This document shows, one piece after another, positions 9,854-21,724 of a stretch of DNA of 64,000 nucleotides. A program made the position numbers and the translations under genes. The stretch comes from Caprella mutica (lineage: Eukaryota; Arthropoda; Malacostraca; Amphipoda; Caprellidae): assembly GCA_947561585.1 (NCBI GenBank), contig CANNZV010001622.1:62001-126000 (forward strand), written 5' to 3'. Position 1 is the first letter of the stretch, and every line of letters starts with the position of its first letter. Under the pieces are notes generated by a model. The model was not told the DNA's origin. It ran no database searches and worked only from the letters and a program-made list of their open reading frames with translations.

Positions 9854-12029
9854 CTAAATATAGCTATGTATAGTAAGATTCTTAGAACCTAGGAAACTAG
9901 CTATTACACTTATTATAATTAACTTGGTACTACCTACCAAGATAGACTAAGTATTGCACTTCAGTAAATAACTAACCAGTTAGGTAGGTACTGCAGAAAA
10001 GTAAATACATAACTAAATACCTGCCTAGGTACAATCGCGGAAAAGTGTATCCGTCCAATTGCTGAGGCGCGCATGAATAATCTAGTTCCCACTGTACCAC
10101 GGTTTATCGTACGCTACCCCAAATTCTCATTTTACCCCCGCATGTAAGAAATTTCGATTCTTTTTAATGCAGTGCGGGACATTTCGTCTTCAGCCGTCAT
10201 GGTGAAAGGTCGTTAAATTTCACTCTCTCTATTTAAAAACTTTTGTTTTAGGCAGATCAAAAATTAGTCTTTCTTTAGATACTAATTTCACTTAGCCTGG
10301 ATAAGTTATTCTTCAGTCTTTCTAGCTGAGGACTCTATTTTTTATTGTCATGTTCATATGGAACTATATCTTTTACTTATACATTTGTAAATAAATTTTT
10401 TTCGCTTTTATTTTTTAAGTTCTAGATTCAAAATTTTAAGCTATATTTTGTAACTCTGTGAAAAATTGTTAATGCTACCATTTTTAGGCAGCTTAATCCT
10501 TGAAATTGAGATATTCGAAAGACTAATCAGATTTCTAAGCTAGTTTTTTTCTTCTTGGATATGAACTCTAAATATTTTTATCGGTTGATTTTTTGCTTTT
10601 TGCTGATAGCTGAGACGAAGTCTTAATTATCATTAAATCAAATCTCATTTCATTTAACTTTTACTTTAAGTTACTTTTACTTCTTCTTTTACTTCTTTTT
10701 AAACAATTTAATAGCAACCATTTTTATTTTAATCTTTTACCGATTTGAACATTTATAATCATCCTCCATTGTCATTTTTATTGAGGTTTCTTCTTTTATT
10801 ATCCTCATCTAATTACCTCAAATATTTTTATGACCACATCTGGCTAGTCAAATCTTATTCACTTTATTCAGTTTAATATTCAAGTATTCTTCTCTTTATT
10901 CACTTTACCTCCTTCTAATTATTTTAAATTTACATTATATTACTGTTACATTTTTTAACTCTTTTCACTTCTCATTTCTTAAAAAATTCCAATCAAACGG
11001 TTCAACATTTTAAGCTTACTTGAACATTCACCTGTCTTTAATTTATATTATATGGTTACTAAGTAGCTTCATGTTCTTACACCGGTAATTATTTATTTCT
11101 CTTCTATTAAGGCAACAAATCTGACTGTCATCCAAGAGAATACCTTAATACTTCCAATGAACCAATCTCATTTCATTTTAGTACATTGACTTCTGCTACA
11201 ATAACTAGTCGTTTTAACTCATTGGTGTAACATCTTCGTTACAATAAGTTTACTTTTTGCCTTTTAAAATTTATTATCAACATTATTTCTTCACTGAGTT
11301 ACTTTAACAGTTTCTATTCTCATTATTAAAGTTGAACTTCTGATCCTCTGTTTTAGAGCAATCATTCTCATTTCAATCTTTAAGAAATTTCAATTCTGAA
11401 TTTTAATTTATCTAAAAAAAAAATTCACTTCTACACCTTTCCTTCAATATCTACTAATATTTAATATCGTGAATAGTTTGGAGTACTGTAATTATATATT
11501 TTTTTTTCAAACGTTTCAATTTAACATTTTTGATAAATTTTAATAAAATTTTTTTTTATAGAAATAAGATCCACAATGAACAGAAATATAACAAAACATA
11601 ACCAAACAATATTCATGGTAATTTTATTGAATGAGAGAAAAGACAAATAAATGCATTTAAAAATTTCTATAATACATATACTCACGACATTTAAATACAA
11701 TTCTCCCCAGTTTTTTAAGTATCTTCTTTACATTCTTGAAATTGCGAGCTAGCTGGTCCTCTGCTTTTGGAATCACCACTTATATATTGTGTTGAAACAG
11801 GCAAAACCGATCTTCATAGATAAGAGGTACCACAATCTTGATGACTGCGATCTCATGTAGATACTGAATGCTGATTTTCAGTAAAAATTGTTATTAATTT
11901 TTCTTCGCTGTTTTTATTCACGTTAAATATATATTCAGTACTTGTAGTTCTTCTTAGATGTCAGCTTTTCAGATGCAGTTCTAATTGTATTAAACGTACG
12001 TCACACTTGTAGAACGTAGGTACGGGAAC
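9854..12029. other. No gene seen; pyrimidine-rich tract
   Basis: About 2.2 kb without a supported gene. From about 10230 to 11570 the plus strand is strongly T/C-rich with short CTT and TTCATT words. No ORF, RNA gene or terminal repeats stand out. Confidence 0.6.
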
Positions 12030-12398
12030 TGATGTCTTCATTTAAAATTTGATGATTGTGTAACGTTGTTACTTCTGTGTGAAATCTCTTGCACATTTTC
12101 TCTGTAGTGGTGCTATTTTTCGACTGGGCTCACATTTTGATAATCTCAAATGTCTGGTATCTTCTTCTTTCTTCATGTTGTGTTTTGAATCAGAACTTTC
12201 CTGACGTTCGAAAGGTTGAGACATGCTGAACAAATTTTTTGACTGGATTTTGTTCATCATCTTCGTAGTCGCTGGGCATCATCTTCGTAGTCTTTAAATA
12301 TTTGAAGTTTTTGGGTTCATCTGATCATCTGAGGGGTGCAGGATTCTTCTTCCATTTGTCTTAACCTGGGGCCGGATCCACTGCTTGTTGGGCGCCAA
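12030..12398 (-). mobile_element. Internal start of an LTR retroelement, with PBS
   Basis: Directly downstream (minus) of the LTR at 12399-12820, the sequence TTGGCGCCCAACAAGCAG at about 12381-12398 looks like a primer-binding site of the TGGCGCC class. Beyond it are short open stretches at 12294-12506 and 12069-12260 (minus) with hydrophilic, charged products, possibly the start of a decayed gag-like region. No polymerase motifs are present, so this is a fragment. The element class is not resolved. Confidence 0.5.
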
Positions 12399-12820
12399 TG
12401 ATGCGTATGTGTTGGCGGGGTTAAATGATTGTAGTATTCCAACTCTCGCAAGGGATGTATATTTATAAACTTGAATACAGCATTTCATAACAGTTAGAGA
12501 TGACACAAATGTGGAATATGGTAGAGATGAGTTCGGACCGGACCAACCCGGACGGGCCGGTCTGAAGTCCTTACTCTAAGTACTGACTCTTACTGACTGC
12601 CTGACTGACAACTCGCTACTCACTACTCACTCCACCAACTAACACCAGTTACATAATTCCTTGCCTTTATATACCTCTAAGCATCTTAAACGGAAACCAC
12701 TAATGAGCTAAGACCCCGTCCATAACTTGGTTGCTCAAACCACATGAGTCGTAAACCAATTATTACCTTACATAGAAAATAGATCAATATTATTACAAAT
12801 ATTTCTAAGCTGTCCTTACA
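12399..12820 (-). mobile_element. Long terminal repeat (422 bp), minus orientation
   Basis: Read on the minus strand, it begins TGTAAGGACAGC and ends ...ACGCATCA, the TG...CA ends usual for LTRs, followed at once by a PBS-like sequence. A TATA box (TATATAAA, plus coordinates 12666-12673) sits mid-repeat. No partner LTR is visible in the window. Confidence 0.6.
12666..12673 (-). promoter_or_regulatory. LTR TATA box
   Basis: GGTATATAAAGGC on the minus strand, followed by GC-richer leader sequence with repeated GTGAGTA and CAGTCA words. It would drive the retroelement to its left. Confidence 0.55.
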
Positions 12821-12959
12821 CCTCATTAAATCTTTTATTACTTCGTGGGAAAGATACATTGACTGTATAGACAGCTAGACTCATTTTATTACTTTAAGAC
12901 TTATTTCAGATCTATGAGTTTCTAATATATTTTTAGCTAATTCAGAATGCTACAATTAT

Positions 12960-13299
12960 AAGCGGCTTTTATTTGTTTTGTCAACATGGCAGCGACAAAT
13001 TCCTAATATCAATTTGCATGTATAATTATAGTTGTTTAGCCAACATCGTGCCAACACTTGATATCCATCAAGCGGCCGATTGTTGGGTATTGACATCGTG
13101 CCGACTTATAATATTAGTTTGTCGGCCGAAATTGGTAGGACGACGTTCTGCCGACAAATAATATCCATCTGACGGCCGTATGTTTTGTAGCCGACGTTGT
13201 GCCGATATCGAAATGAATCAATTTGCCGATGCACGACGTTGCCGGCATAAGGTTACCGATGCACGCCAGCATTCGGCCAACGTCGCAATGTTTACTGGG
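12960..13299. repeat. 340-bp CCGAC repeat element, copy 1
   Basis: It runs from AAGCGGCT to TTTACTGGG. Inside are about four degenerate 50-bp units sharing ATCGTGCCGAC, AATAATATCCATC and CGGCCG. A same-length direct copy lies at 15563-15902. The right end, inverted, reads CCCAGTAAACATTGC, like the ends of several other satellite-bearing elements here. Confidence 0.8.
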
Positions 13300-13799
13300 T
13301 GCCTACGTCAAAAATTAATGTTTGTTTTATGAAGAAGTTCTTAATATGAACGGAAAGAATTAATATATCACAAAATAGTATGTAAGGAGTAACTAAAATG
13401 TATATGTATATTTGTTCTCACTGTACATATAGGTTTAATTGATTTAATGATTTTTCATTTTCAATATTATTACCTAACCTAGGCTAATTCATAACTCGTT
13501 ATGATTTATAATTAATAGAAATAAATAATGGAACGAAACACGTAACTCTATTTAATATATAAAAATTTATTTTTTATATAGGGTAGCTATATTTTGTACA
13601 TAATTTTTTATATAATTTTTTTTACATATTTTTTAAACAAATATTTCTATATAGCTACCAAAAAAATTTCTAGACATTTTTTTTACCTAATATTTAAAAA
13701 AAAAATTTAGATACATTTTTTTACAAACTTTTTTCTTTAGGTAAATAGCCTAATTTTTGTCACAAAAAAAAAAAAATTACGTATATTTTTTTCTACTTG
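13300..13799. other. AT-rich spacer
   Basis: Extremely AT-rich (long T and A runs around 13560-13800), no gene seen. Confidence 0.7.
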
Positions 13800-13801
13800 T
13801 A

Positions 13802-15393
13802 CAGTTGCGATCAAAACTAAGGGACAAAAATTTAAAAAGCTATAACTTTATAAATATTCGTTATATAACCATGAAATTTCAGTATGTTGTAAACATATTG
13901 GTATAGTACTACATACTATAAACACACTTGATTTGAAAGACAAATAAAAAACGTATGCCATTATTACATTTATTTGTGAATAAGTAAAGTTCAAAACTAA
14001 GGGACACATTGTTAAAAATGATTGAAAACAGATTTTGACATCCGGTTTTCTGTTATTCAGAGTAAGAAATAGATGTGCCAAATCATTTGTAAACACTCTG
14101 TCTCCATCAATCATGGCTAACAGGCAAAAAGTTGATGATGCTCTCCGTATGACTATTGTTAAGTTGCACAAACAGAATTTTAGTATCCGAGAGATTGCAG
14201 AAAGAGTTAATCGTTCGAAGAGTGTCATTGGAAGAATTGTGAAAACTTATGAAGATTCTGGCCGTATCCTGAGTCCTAACAAGATTGGCCGACCCAGGAA
14301 AACGTCTGCTAGGCAAGACAGAGCCATCCAACGCATAGCATTAAGGGAACGTTTCACAACCGCTGCAGCAATTTCTAGGCAAATGAAAGATACAAACACT
14401 ACTGATGTGTCCAGATCAACTATCTCGAGACGCCTGCAGGAGATAGGCTTATTTGCAAGAAGGCCTAGGAAGAAACCATTGATAAGTCGAAAAAATAAAA
14501 TGGCGAGGTTACAGTTTGGAAACAAACATGTGAATTGGTCTGAAGAACAGTGGTCAAAAGTGTTTTTCAGCGATGAGAGTAAGTTTAATTTGTTTGGAAA
14601 TGATGGGAAAAACTATGTTAGGAGGTCTGCAAGTGAAGTATTGAACCCAAAATGTACGAAAAAAACGGTCAAGTTTGGAGGTGGAAGTGTGATGGTTTTT
14701 GGAATGTTTTCAATTCAAGGTACGTCTCCTCTTGTTCGTTTGAATACTCGAGTCAATGCTTCCATCTACAAAAATCTATTGGAAGATCATGTAGTACCCA
14801 TTATTAACAATTCAGGCATAAATGGGGCAATTTTCATGCAGGATAATGCACCGTGCCACAAAGCTAAGAGTGTTTTGAGTTTCCTTCAACAGCAAGATTT
14901 CGAAATAATGGATTGGCCAGCTCAAAGTCCTGATCTAAATCCCATAGAAAATCTGTGGAAGACACTTGGAGAAAAGGTAATGGCTCGAAACCCAGTTAAC
15001 ACCGATGATTTGTGGGACAAACTTCAAGATGAATGGACCAAAATCTCTGTTGATGAGTGTCGTAAACTTATCCAATCCTGTAGTCGCAGATGTGCTGCAG
15101 TGGTCCAAAGCAAAGGATTATTCACAAAATATTAATTATTAAGCTTACTTTCTCGTTCAATGTGTTAATTTTCAAGTTTTCAAGTTTGTGTCCCTTAGTT
15201 TTGAACGTTACTTATTCACAAATAAAATTAATAATGGCATAAGTTTTTTATTCGTCTTTCAAATCAATTGTGCTTATAGTATGTAGTACTATACTAATAT
15301 GTTTACAACATACTGAAATTTCATGATTTTATAACCAATATTTATGAAGATACAGCTTTTTAAATTTTTGTCCCTTAGTTTTGATCGCAACTG
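13802..15393 (+). mobile_element. Complete Tc1-like transposon with IR/DR ends
   Basis: It lies between TA at 13800-13801 and 15394-15395. Terminal inverted repeats of about 205 bp start CAGTTGCGATCAAAACTAAG. Each carries two copies of CAAAACTAAGGGACA, an outer one (13812-13826; inverse 15369-15383) and an inner one (13992-14006; inverse 15189-15203). This is the IR/DR arrangement known from Sleeping Beauty-type elements, where the repeats are transposase binding sites. It encloses one uninterrupted transposase. Confidence 0.95.
14113..15135 (+). CDS. Tc1-family DD34E transposase, intact
   Basis: 340-aa enzyme that excises and inserts the surrounding element at TA sites in nuclear DNA. The start chosen is the ATG at 14113 (MANRQKVDDALR); an upstream in-frame ATG at 14035 would add 26 residues, but 340 aa is the usual family length. 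Two helix-turn-helix domains (about residues 1-55 and 70-110) flank a GRPRK motif, forming the paired-like DNA-binding region. The catalytic triad is D154 (FFSDESKF), D244 (MQDNAPCH) and E279 (SPDLNPIENLW), with 34 residues between the last two. A glycine-rich box (KFGGGSVMVFG) precedes D244. There are no stops or frameshifts. With its matching ends this copy may be functional or recently active. Confidence 0.95.
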   Translation: MANRQKVDDALRMTIVKLHKQNFSIREIAERVNRSKSVIGRIVKTYEDSGRILSPNKIGRPRKTSARQDRAIQRIALRERFTTAAAISRQMKDTNTTDVSRSTISRRLQEIGLFARRPRKKPLISRKNKMARLQFGNKHVNWSEEQWSKVFFSDESKFNLFGNDGKNYVRRSASEVLNPKCTKKTVKFGGGSVMVFGMFSIQGTSPLVRLNTRVNASIYKNLLEDHVVPIINNSGINGAIFMQDNAPCHKAKSVLSFLQQQDFEIMDWPAQSPDLNPIENLWKTLGEKVMARNPVNTDDLWDKLQDEWTKISVDECRKLIQSCSRRCAAVVQSKGLFTKY

Positions 15394-15562
15394 TATGTAT
15401 CTTTTTTTTTACTTATATATTTTTTCTACTTATATATTATTTTCTACTTATGATATATTTTTTCTATTTATATAATTTACTATTGATACCCCATTAATTT
15501 TAATGGAGAATTATACTAGTAGTTATATAATGGAAAGCGGTCTGAAACATACAATAGGTATG

Positions 15563-15902
15563 AAGCGGCTCTTCTATGTTTTGTCAACATCGCAGCAACA
15601 AATACTTAAAATCAATTTGCGTGTATAATTAGAGTTGTTTTGCCAACATCGTGCCAACACTTGATATCCATCAAGTGGCCGATTGTTGGGTATTGACATC
15701 GTGCCGACAAATAATATTAATCTGTCGGCTGACTGTTGTAGGAACGACGTCCTGCCGACAAATAACATCCATCCGACGGACGAATGTTGTATAGCCGACG
15801 TTGTGCCGATGTCGAAATGAATCAATTTGCCGATACACGACGTTGCCACATAAGGTTACCGATGCACGCCAGCATACGGCCGACGTTGCAATGTTTGCTG
15901 GG
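15563..15902. repeat. 340-bp CCGAC repeat element, copy 2
   Basis: Direct copy of 12960-13299, same length, starting AAGCGGCT and ending TTTGCTGGG, with scattered substitutions and small indels. It abuts the 49-bp satellite. The 160 bp between the Tc1 element and this copy are AT-rich with TTTTTTCTACTTATATA words. Confidence 0.8.
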
Positions 15903-15907
15903 ACGTC

Positions 15908-16362
15908 ACGCAACGGAGGATTTCCACCGTCATTTAGCCGTGGAATATACCACGGTGTACGACGGGGGATTTCCTCAGTCATTTAGCCGGAGTATATACT
16001 ACGGCGTGCGACAGGGGATTTTCTCCGTCATTCAGAAGAGGGATATATCACGGCATACGCTGGGAGATTTCCACAGTAATTTAGCCGGGGGATAAACTAC
16101 GGCGTGCGACAGGGAATTTTCTCCGTCATTTAGCCAAGGGATATATCACGGCGTACGACGGTGGATTTTCTCAGTCATTTAGCCGAGGGATATACCACGG
16201 CGTACGACGGGGGATTTCCTCAGTCATTTAGTCGAGGGATATACCACGGCGTACGACCCTGGATTTTCTAAGTCATTTAGCAGAGGGATATACCACGGTT
16301 TACGATGGGGGATTTCCTTCGTCATTTAGCCGAGGGATATACCACGCCGTACGACGGGGGAT
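15908..16362. repeat. 49-bp satellite, about nine units
   Basis: The word GTCATTTAGC (or a one-base variant) starts at 15929, 15978, 16027, 16076, 16125, 16174, 16223, 16272 and 16321, exactly 49 bp apart each time. The unit includes GGGATATACCACGGCGTACG and GGGGGATTTTCT. Spacing has no indels although bases vary. Confidence 0.95.
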
Positions 16363-17769
16363 TAATTCAATTGAACACTAAAGAAACGATAATAAGATTA
16401 CTATTTATTAACATTAGAACGATATAACACACACAATTACATATAAATAGACAGAAACTAGACCAAAAATTAGAAAAATAAATACAAGAAACGTAAAGAA
16501 GCAGACCAGAACAACAATTTAGTAATTTTACAAAAACATATGCAAAAATCTTAGCTCTGATAGAACTTCTGGTAATATGCAAAGCAAAGTTAATTAGAAA
16601 TAAAATGGAACATATAACAATATAGCCTTGTACCCTAAATATATTTTTTGAATTCATGAGCTGTAAATTTAAACACATGAATAAGACGAGGAATTCTTTA
16701 TTTAAATTTATAAATAGCTTCTACACTCAAGAGTCTAATGGAGATGGAGATCCTCTTATTTCAAAATTTATATAGTAGAGGGTAAAACATGTTTCGAAAC
16801 TTAAGGATCTTTCACTGACTGAAAGAGCTTGGATAAGCAGTCTGAAATGTAAGTTGCTTCATGAACAGAGTCACCTGAAGACATTGGACAGATTTTAAGC
16901 CTTCTCAAACTACCAATCTTTTTATGGGCCTCTAAAATCACAATATATATCAACATAAATAGTGCCAGTGTCCTCACTATGTGACTGTACTAGTGTTCGC
17001 CATCTCTTAATCATCATAATAAAGTAAATGGACAGTTATTAACCATTATTCTATTTCAAAATGACTTAGTATGCTATTCAACTAATTTTCAATCAAAAGT
17101 TAACAGTTTTGAGCTTGAGGCCGAACCCTTAATTAAGACCTATGCAAAAGAATTTAAGGACTTCTAAGAAGGAAATTTAGGTCTAATACTTAAACTTCAA
17201 GAACTAATAAATAGTATTTACAAGCAGACATTTTAGAATATGAATATAGACGACAGTTTAGTCACATAAAAATGTAAAATATAAATAATTAAATTGAGTT
17301 TTCCAATTTTCGGCAAAATTATAACATTGTTGAAGCCAAATGGTGAGAGGTTGTTATTAAAAACTAATCACTTTGCAGATGTGTTGAGCTGTTGGTGGAT
17401 TATTTTTATTTTAGATGTTTAAAAGTTGTCTCTATCCACTACAAAGTGATTCAAAGAGACACGAAGAGGATAAGGCCTCGGAAAAGAAGGGGTAGTTGAA
17501 TTAAGCTCCAAATAGTAGGTTGAATACTCCGCTACCGCAGGCAACGTGTTGAACCAGCGTATAGATAAGAGACCATGGATTTGAACGGTCGCTTGATAGG
17601 GTGACTATTCTTTCCATCGAAGACAATTGACCATCGATGCTTCTTGATTATTCGAATTCCTTAAGACGGATGACCCATGATAAGCACATGATGAATTCCT
17701 GTAAATAAATAGAGTTTTTTAAATTATGGTACTGTAATTTGACGAAAACGGACACAGGCACCTGTGACT
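16363..17769. other. No gene seen
   Basis: AT-rich DNA. A hydrophobic minus-strand ORF (16367-16678) looks like chance translation of AT-rich sequence. A short stretch at 16820-16910 (GCAGTC..., TGCTTCATGAACAGAGTCAC) faintly resembles repeat family X. Confidence 0.5.
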
Positions 17770-18010
17770 GCAAAGCCGTATAAAAGAGGAAAATAAGGTG
17801 GTTGTGAATGAAGCTTATGAGTCAACCTAAATTAAATTTAATAGTTTTTAGTTATATTTGAAGAGCATAACACTAGAGCTACCATATGAAAAGAAAGGTT
17901 GAAAAAGGAAGAAAAATAGAAACAGAGAATTCAAATTGTAACAGTTGGTGCCAAGGGACGCCAGCCTCTCTGTTTTTCCATTCACCCTTTTCTCCGATTC
18001 AGGAAAGAGC
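17770..18010 (+). repeat. Interspersed repeat family X, partial copy
   Basis: Shares the 3' half of the family: AAGAGGAAAAT, TTGAAGAGCATAACAC, CAAATTGTAACAGTT and CCAAGGGACGCCAGCCTCTC. Confidence 0.6.
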
Positions 18011-18379
18011 GTTTGGAGTTCACATCACAGAAAGAAACAACTTTTAACTATACACAATATAGATATTTCAACCCTGATATAATATACCAGTTTTTTTAAT
18101 TTATGGGCAAAAGATCAAAAATCTTAAGCAACGATATAACTGTCAATAATCAAGAAAATTCATAATCCAAATTACAACGATACGAATTAAAGAGTATTTA
18201 ATTAATTTAAACACTTCAGCATAATATAGATTGAAATAAAGTTGAATGCAAATGTTTTTAGCAATATTTCACTAATCATTTTCATCAGGTAATCATTAGA
18301 TACAGAAAGTTTATCTTTAACAGCAGACCCTTTTCTCTAGCATAATCACAAACACTATGAAAAGTTTAAAAAAGAACAT

Positions 18380-19368
18380 TTCATATATGATACACTAGCC
18401 AAACTATCCGGTTGCAATTATTGACTGAGGAGAGTCTGTCCTTTTTACCAGATACCCAGTTGGAAATAGGAGCAGGTTCGAGTCCACGGTCAAGCCGATC
18501 GGAGAAGTCACTCTGGCAGCCTAAGAGCAGCTGGAGCGCAGCGTAGGAGCCAATCTGACCGCTTTGCATGCAACTCGTTTTGGAACTGGTTTCAGTACGG
18601 CAATACAGGTGAATCCAAGAGAAGAAACTAACGCCACGAAGCCGCTATTTTTTGAGCGCAGGACGAATAACTGAACGTTGGAAGCCGCTATTTTTTGAGC
18701 GCAAGGACTAATAACTGAACGTCGGAAGCCGCTATTTTTTGAGCGCAAGGATTAATAATTGAACGCTGGAAGCCGCTAATTATGGAGCGCATAGACTGCT
18801 AGTGGACTGGAACGAAGCAACCGCCACGTAGCAGCATCAGCATAACTAACTTCAGGTCTTCATAAGGTATCTAAGCAGTACAACGAACAACGAATTAAGT
18901 ACCTACGCAGAACAGCGAGGCAACGTCATAAGGAGGACAACAACCGGAGAAGACAAGCACAAGTTGAAACAACCGTTAGACGACTTACGTCACCAGCCCT
19001 GTCCTCAGAGTGGAAGTCACTGGAACAGCAAGCATCAGTACAGGATGGGTTGATCTAGTCTGGTGAGGTAACAAAAGTTAGAGCGTCTAGTGAAGTGTGA
19101 GTACACCGTGTGTAGATCAGGAATTTACTTTTCAAAACTCTTGTATAGTGCATTACTAGTATGATGTGTTAGCTGATTATTGTTAATTTTTGAGTGCCTA
19201 TTCTTTATTATATAACAGTATTCATATGTTGTTCCCATTTTGTTTTTGTTGACATTTCGTTTTTATTTGTATTATTTCTCGTGTGTATTTAAAAAAAACT
19301 TGATAAATATTTAAGTAGTGTACGCAAATAGAAATACTCCTTACTAACTAATCATTTAATTAACTATA
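18380..19368. other. GC-balanced tract of unknown nature
   Basis: Distinctly less AT-rich than its surroundings, with no long ORF and no splice pattern that I can support. It lies just left of a fold-back insertion and the degenerate retroelement, so it may be untranslated leader of that element, but no 5' LTR was found. Contains the 44-bp repeats listed separately. Confidence 0.35.
18641..18788. repeat. 44-bp tandem repeat, about 3.4 units
   Basis: GCCGCTATTTTTTGAGCGCA starts at 18641, 18684 and 18728, and a decayed unit (GCCGCTAATTATGGAGCGCA) at 18772. The spacer carries AATAACTGAACG. Confidence 0.9.
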
Positions 19369-19377
19369 CTAAGCAAG

Positions 19378-21018
19378 GGTACACGGAAAACTGCCAGGCG
19401 GAAAACAGCCAGTCACTTATTGGCAATTAAATGTGTTTAGTCAATAATAACATTTAATTTATAAAAAAGCCGTTCACCTTTCGTTAAGGAGTTAAAGAGA
19501 TATTCATTTTTACAAAATAAAAATAAAAGTTATATGTAAACAAATTAATTAGAAAAATACATAATAAATAAATATTACATAAATAATCAATTACAATATA
19601 GAAATTGAAAATATATCTTTTCTTAGAAAATATTTAAAATTATTAAATTATTGTATTTGAGACAGAGTAAATTCCATTGTTTACACAACGCGTCTTTACA
19701 ATATCAGTTCATAACGGGTTTAGTGTCAAATTAGTTCTTTTTGCGTTTATAATTTGAGAATTGAACAAGTCTTCAACCCTGCAAACAATTCCATATTGCA
19801 TAAACATCCTTACCATGTGGTTTAATGGTTTTAATGTGGCAATACAGTATAAATAAGGGTTATCCACATTGAACCAATCTAACCCTAATAAAAACATATA
19901 ATTAACATGTGGTTATGCCATTTTAAAACCATATCAAAAAAGAGATTGTATACACCACATCATATCCACATGTAAATTACCATACTTTAAACAGGTGTTT
20001 ACCAAATGTTATTTACCACATTCATAGTAACATGTTAAATACCATACTTATAACAAATGGTAACCACATATAATTTACCATATTACCACGTAAAACAACA
20101 TGTAATAAATATGGTATCCATTTCCAAAAATATGCATGGTATACACATGATTTAAATGTGTAAGTGCCACATGGTATACACATGGAATTGTTTGTAGGGA
20201 AGCTTAATATTCACTTGTACTCACTATAAAAAAACGTTGATCGATGTTCGTCAATTATTTAGAAATTTGCAACCCATCATCTATGATTATTAAACTGATA
20301 TTACCTACTTAATTCTCTTACAATTTCACTCGATCGAATTGGCTTGCATATTGATTAATAATACTTTTTACATATAAATGAAAATTGTTAAAATGAATGT
20401 GTTGTGTTAATGACATATGGAGAATAAAAATGTAAATGTAATGACTATTTAACATACATATAAGTTGATTTAACATTCACTTAATTCATTGTATAATTTA
20501 AAATTATATTATTGTGAGAATATCTAATTATCTAGTATTCACAAATCAGTACACATATTTCAATGTTTGCCTCGGAACCAAAGGATAAATTGCTGACGTC
20601 AATAGGAAATTAAAATAAAGAGACTAAAAACGTAACTGAACATGTTATTAAAATTTACGTAACTTTGAAAATAAGTTAAAAAAAGAAATTATAAAATCCT
20701 TATGTGTAATGAATTTTGGTTTACTCAAGTGTTTAATGAAGTAGCTTTGTTGAAATAATATTTTTCTTTGAATATTATTTAAGTATTCCAATATCTATGT
20801 AGTTTTTACTGTAAAAATGAATGTCCCCTTAACCTCTTAAAGAAGTACTAACGCCGTATTTTATAAATGAATATGTGTTTATAACTAAAGAATATTTTCA
20901 GAAAGTCAATAAATATACATGTATTACCAATAAGTGACTGGCAGTTTTCCGCCTGGCAGTTTTCCGTTTCGGCAGTTTTCCGCCTGACAGTTTTCCGCCT
21001 GGCAGTTTTCCGGACACC
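19378..21018. mobile_element. Mutator-like fold-back element A (1,641 bp)
   Basis: The left end is GGTACACGGAAAACTGCC and the right end, inverted, is GGTGTCCGGAAAACTGCC. Flanks CTAAGCAAG (19369-19377) and CTAACCAAG (21019-21027) are a 9-bp target duplication with one mismatch. The right end holds five copies of a GGCAGTTTTCCGCCT-type unit, the left end two. Inverted homology continues about 140 bp inward (CAGTCACTTATTGG; ATTCATTTTTACA). Long inverted repeats and 9-bp duplications fit Mutator-like elements. No transposase. Confidence 0.8.
19777..20199. mobile_element. MITE nested in fold-back element A
   Basis: Ends CCCTGCAAACAATTCCAT and (inverse of right) CCCTACAAACAATTCCAT. The interior is built of degenerate CATGGTA/TACCACAT words, many reading as CCACATGGTAT or its inverse. 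Flanked by AA on both sides. No ORF. Confidence 0.75.
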
Positions 21019-21049
21019 CTAACCAAGCCCTAGTTGGTGATACAGATGA

Positions 21050-21724
21050 AAAATGACGGCTCACGATCAACGTATCATTACAGTGATGACAACCTACCGC
21101 GTTTCGCTGGGAAACTCAATGCGGGTGACGGGTTGGGCCTGGGACCTACCTACCTGAACTAGAGGCACAAACCCGCGCTCTAGTGGACGCGTATTTGGGT
21201 AAGAACGATATGCGGGCGCCTCGAATTGGAGCTAATTGCTACTGACCGGACCCACTAACACAAGAAATTGCCATAGGTCCAGCCGCAGCCGAAGGAATAG
21301 CCAGAAAAGAAGCAGCAGCGGGTGACCCAGGACTAGATAGGAACCCAATTCGCCTAGCTGATGTATTACAAAATATGTTATAACATTTGTTCATCGTGGA
21401 TGGATTGCATGAGAATGTTCATAAATAACTTACTAGGTCCTCCAAATCTACACCAGATACACGATCAACGAAAATCACGGCCTGTGCCATAAACCGTGTA
21501 AATAAAGCACAGGCAATACAGAACAGAAGGGACCGACTAGGATGGAAAAGAAATGTTTCACCTGTGGGAAGGTTGGACATTTCGCCAAGGAATGTAAGTT
21601 ACGAACTCCGAAGGAGAGGAGTAACTACTGTAAAATACCGGGACACGGATGCAAAAGCTGTAGAAAGCGCCAGCGGGATGGTGTTCAATGCTGTTTCCAA
21701 CTGCAACAAAATCTGACACCCTGA
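21050..21724 (+). pseudogene. gag-like region with CCHC zinc knuckle
   Basis: Gag packages the retroelement RNA. At 21551-21600 one frame shows a zinc knuckle C-x2-C-x4-H-x4-C (starting CFTCGKVGHF), preceded by basic residues, followed by a second cysteine-rich stretch (GHGCKSC) that does not complete the standard spacing. Upstream, 21060-21540 has the balanced composition of coding DNA but is broken by stops. Assignment rests on the knuckle and on its place before the protease. Confidence 0.65.

Noticed and set aside
16367..16678. 103-codon hydrophobic minus-strand ORF
   Set aside because: Composition is what AT-rich DNA gives by chance; no splice sites, homologous copy or motif support it.
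18470..18490. GGTTCGAGTCC resembling a tRNA B box
   Set aside because: No matching A box, acceptor stem or cloverleaf could be placed around it.
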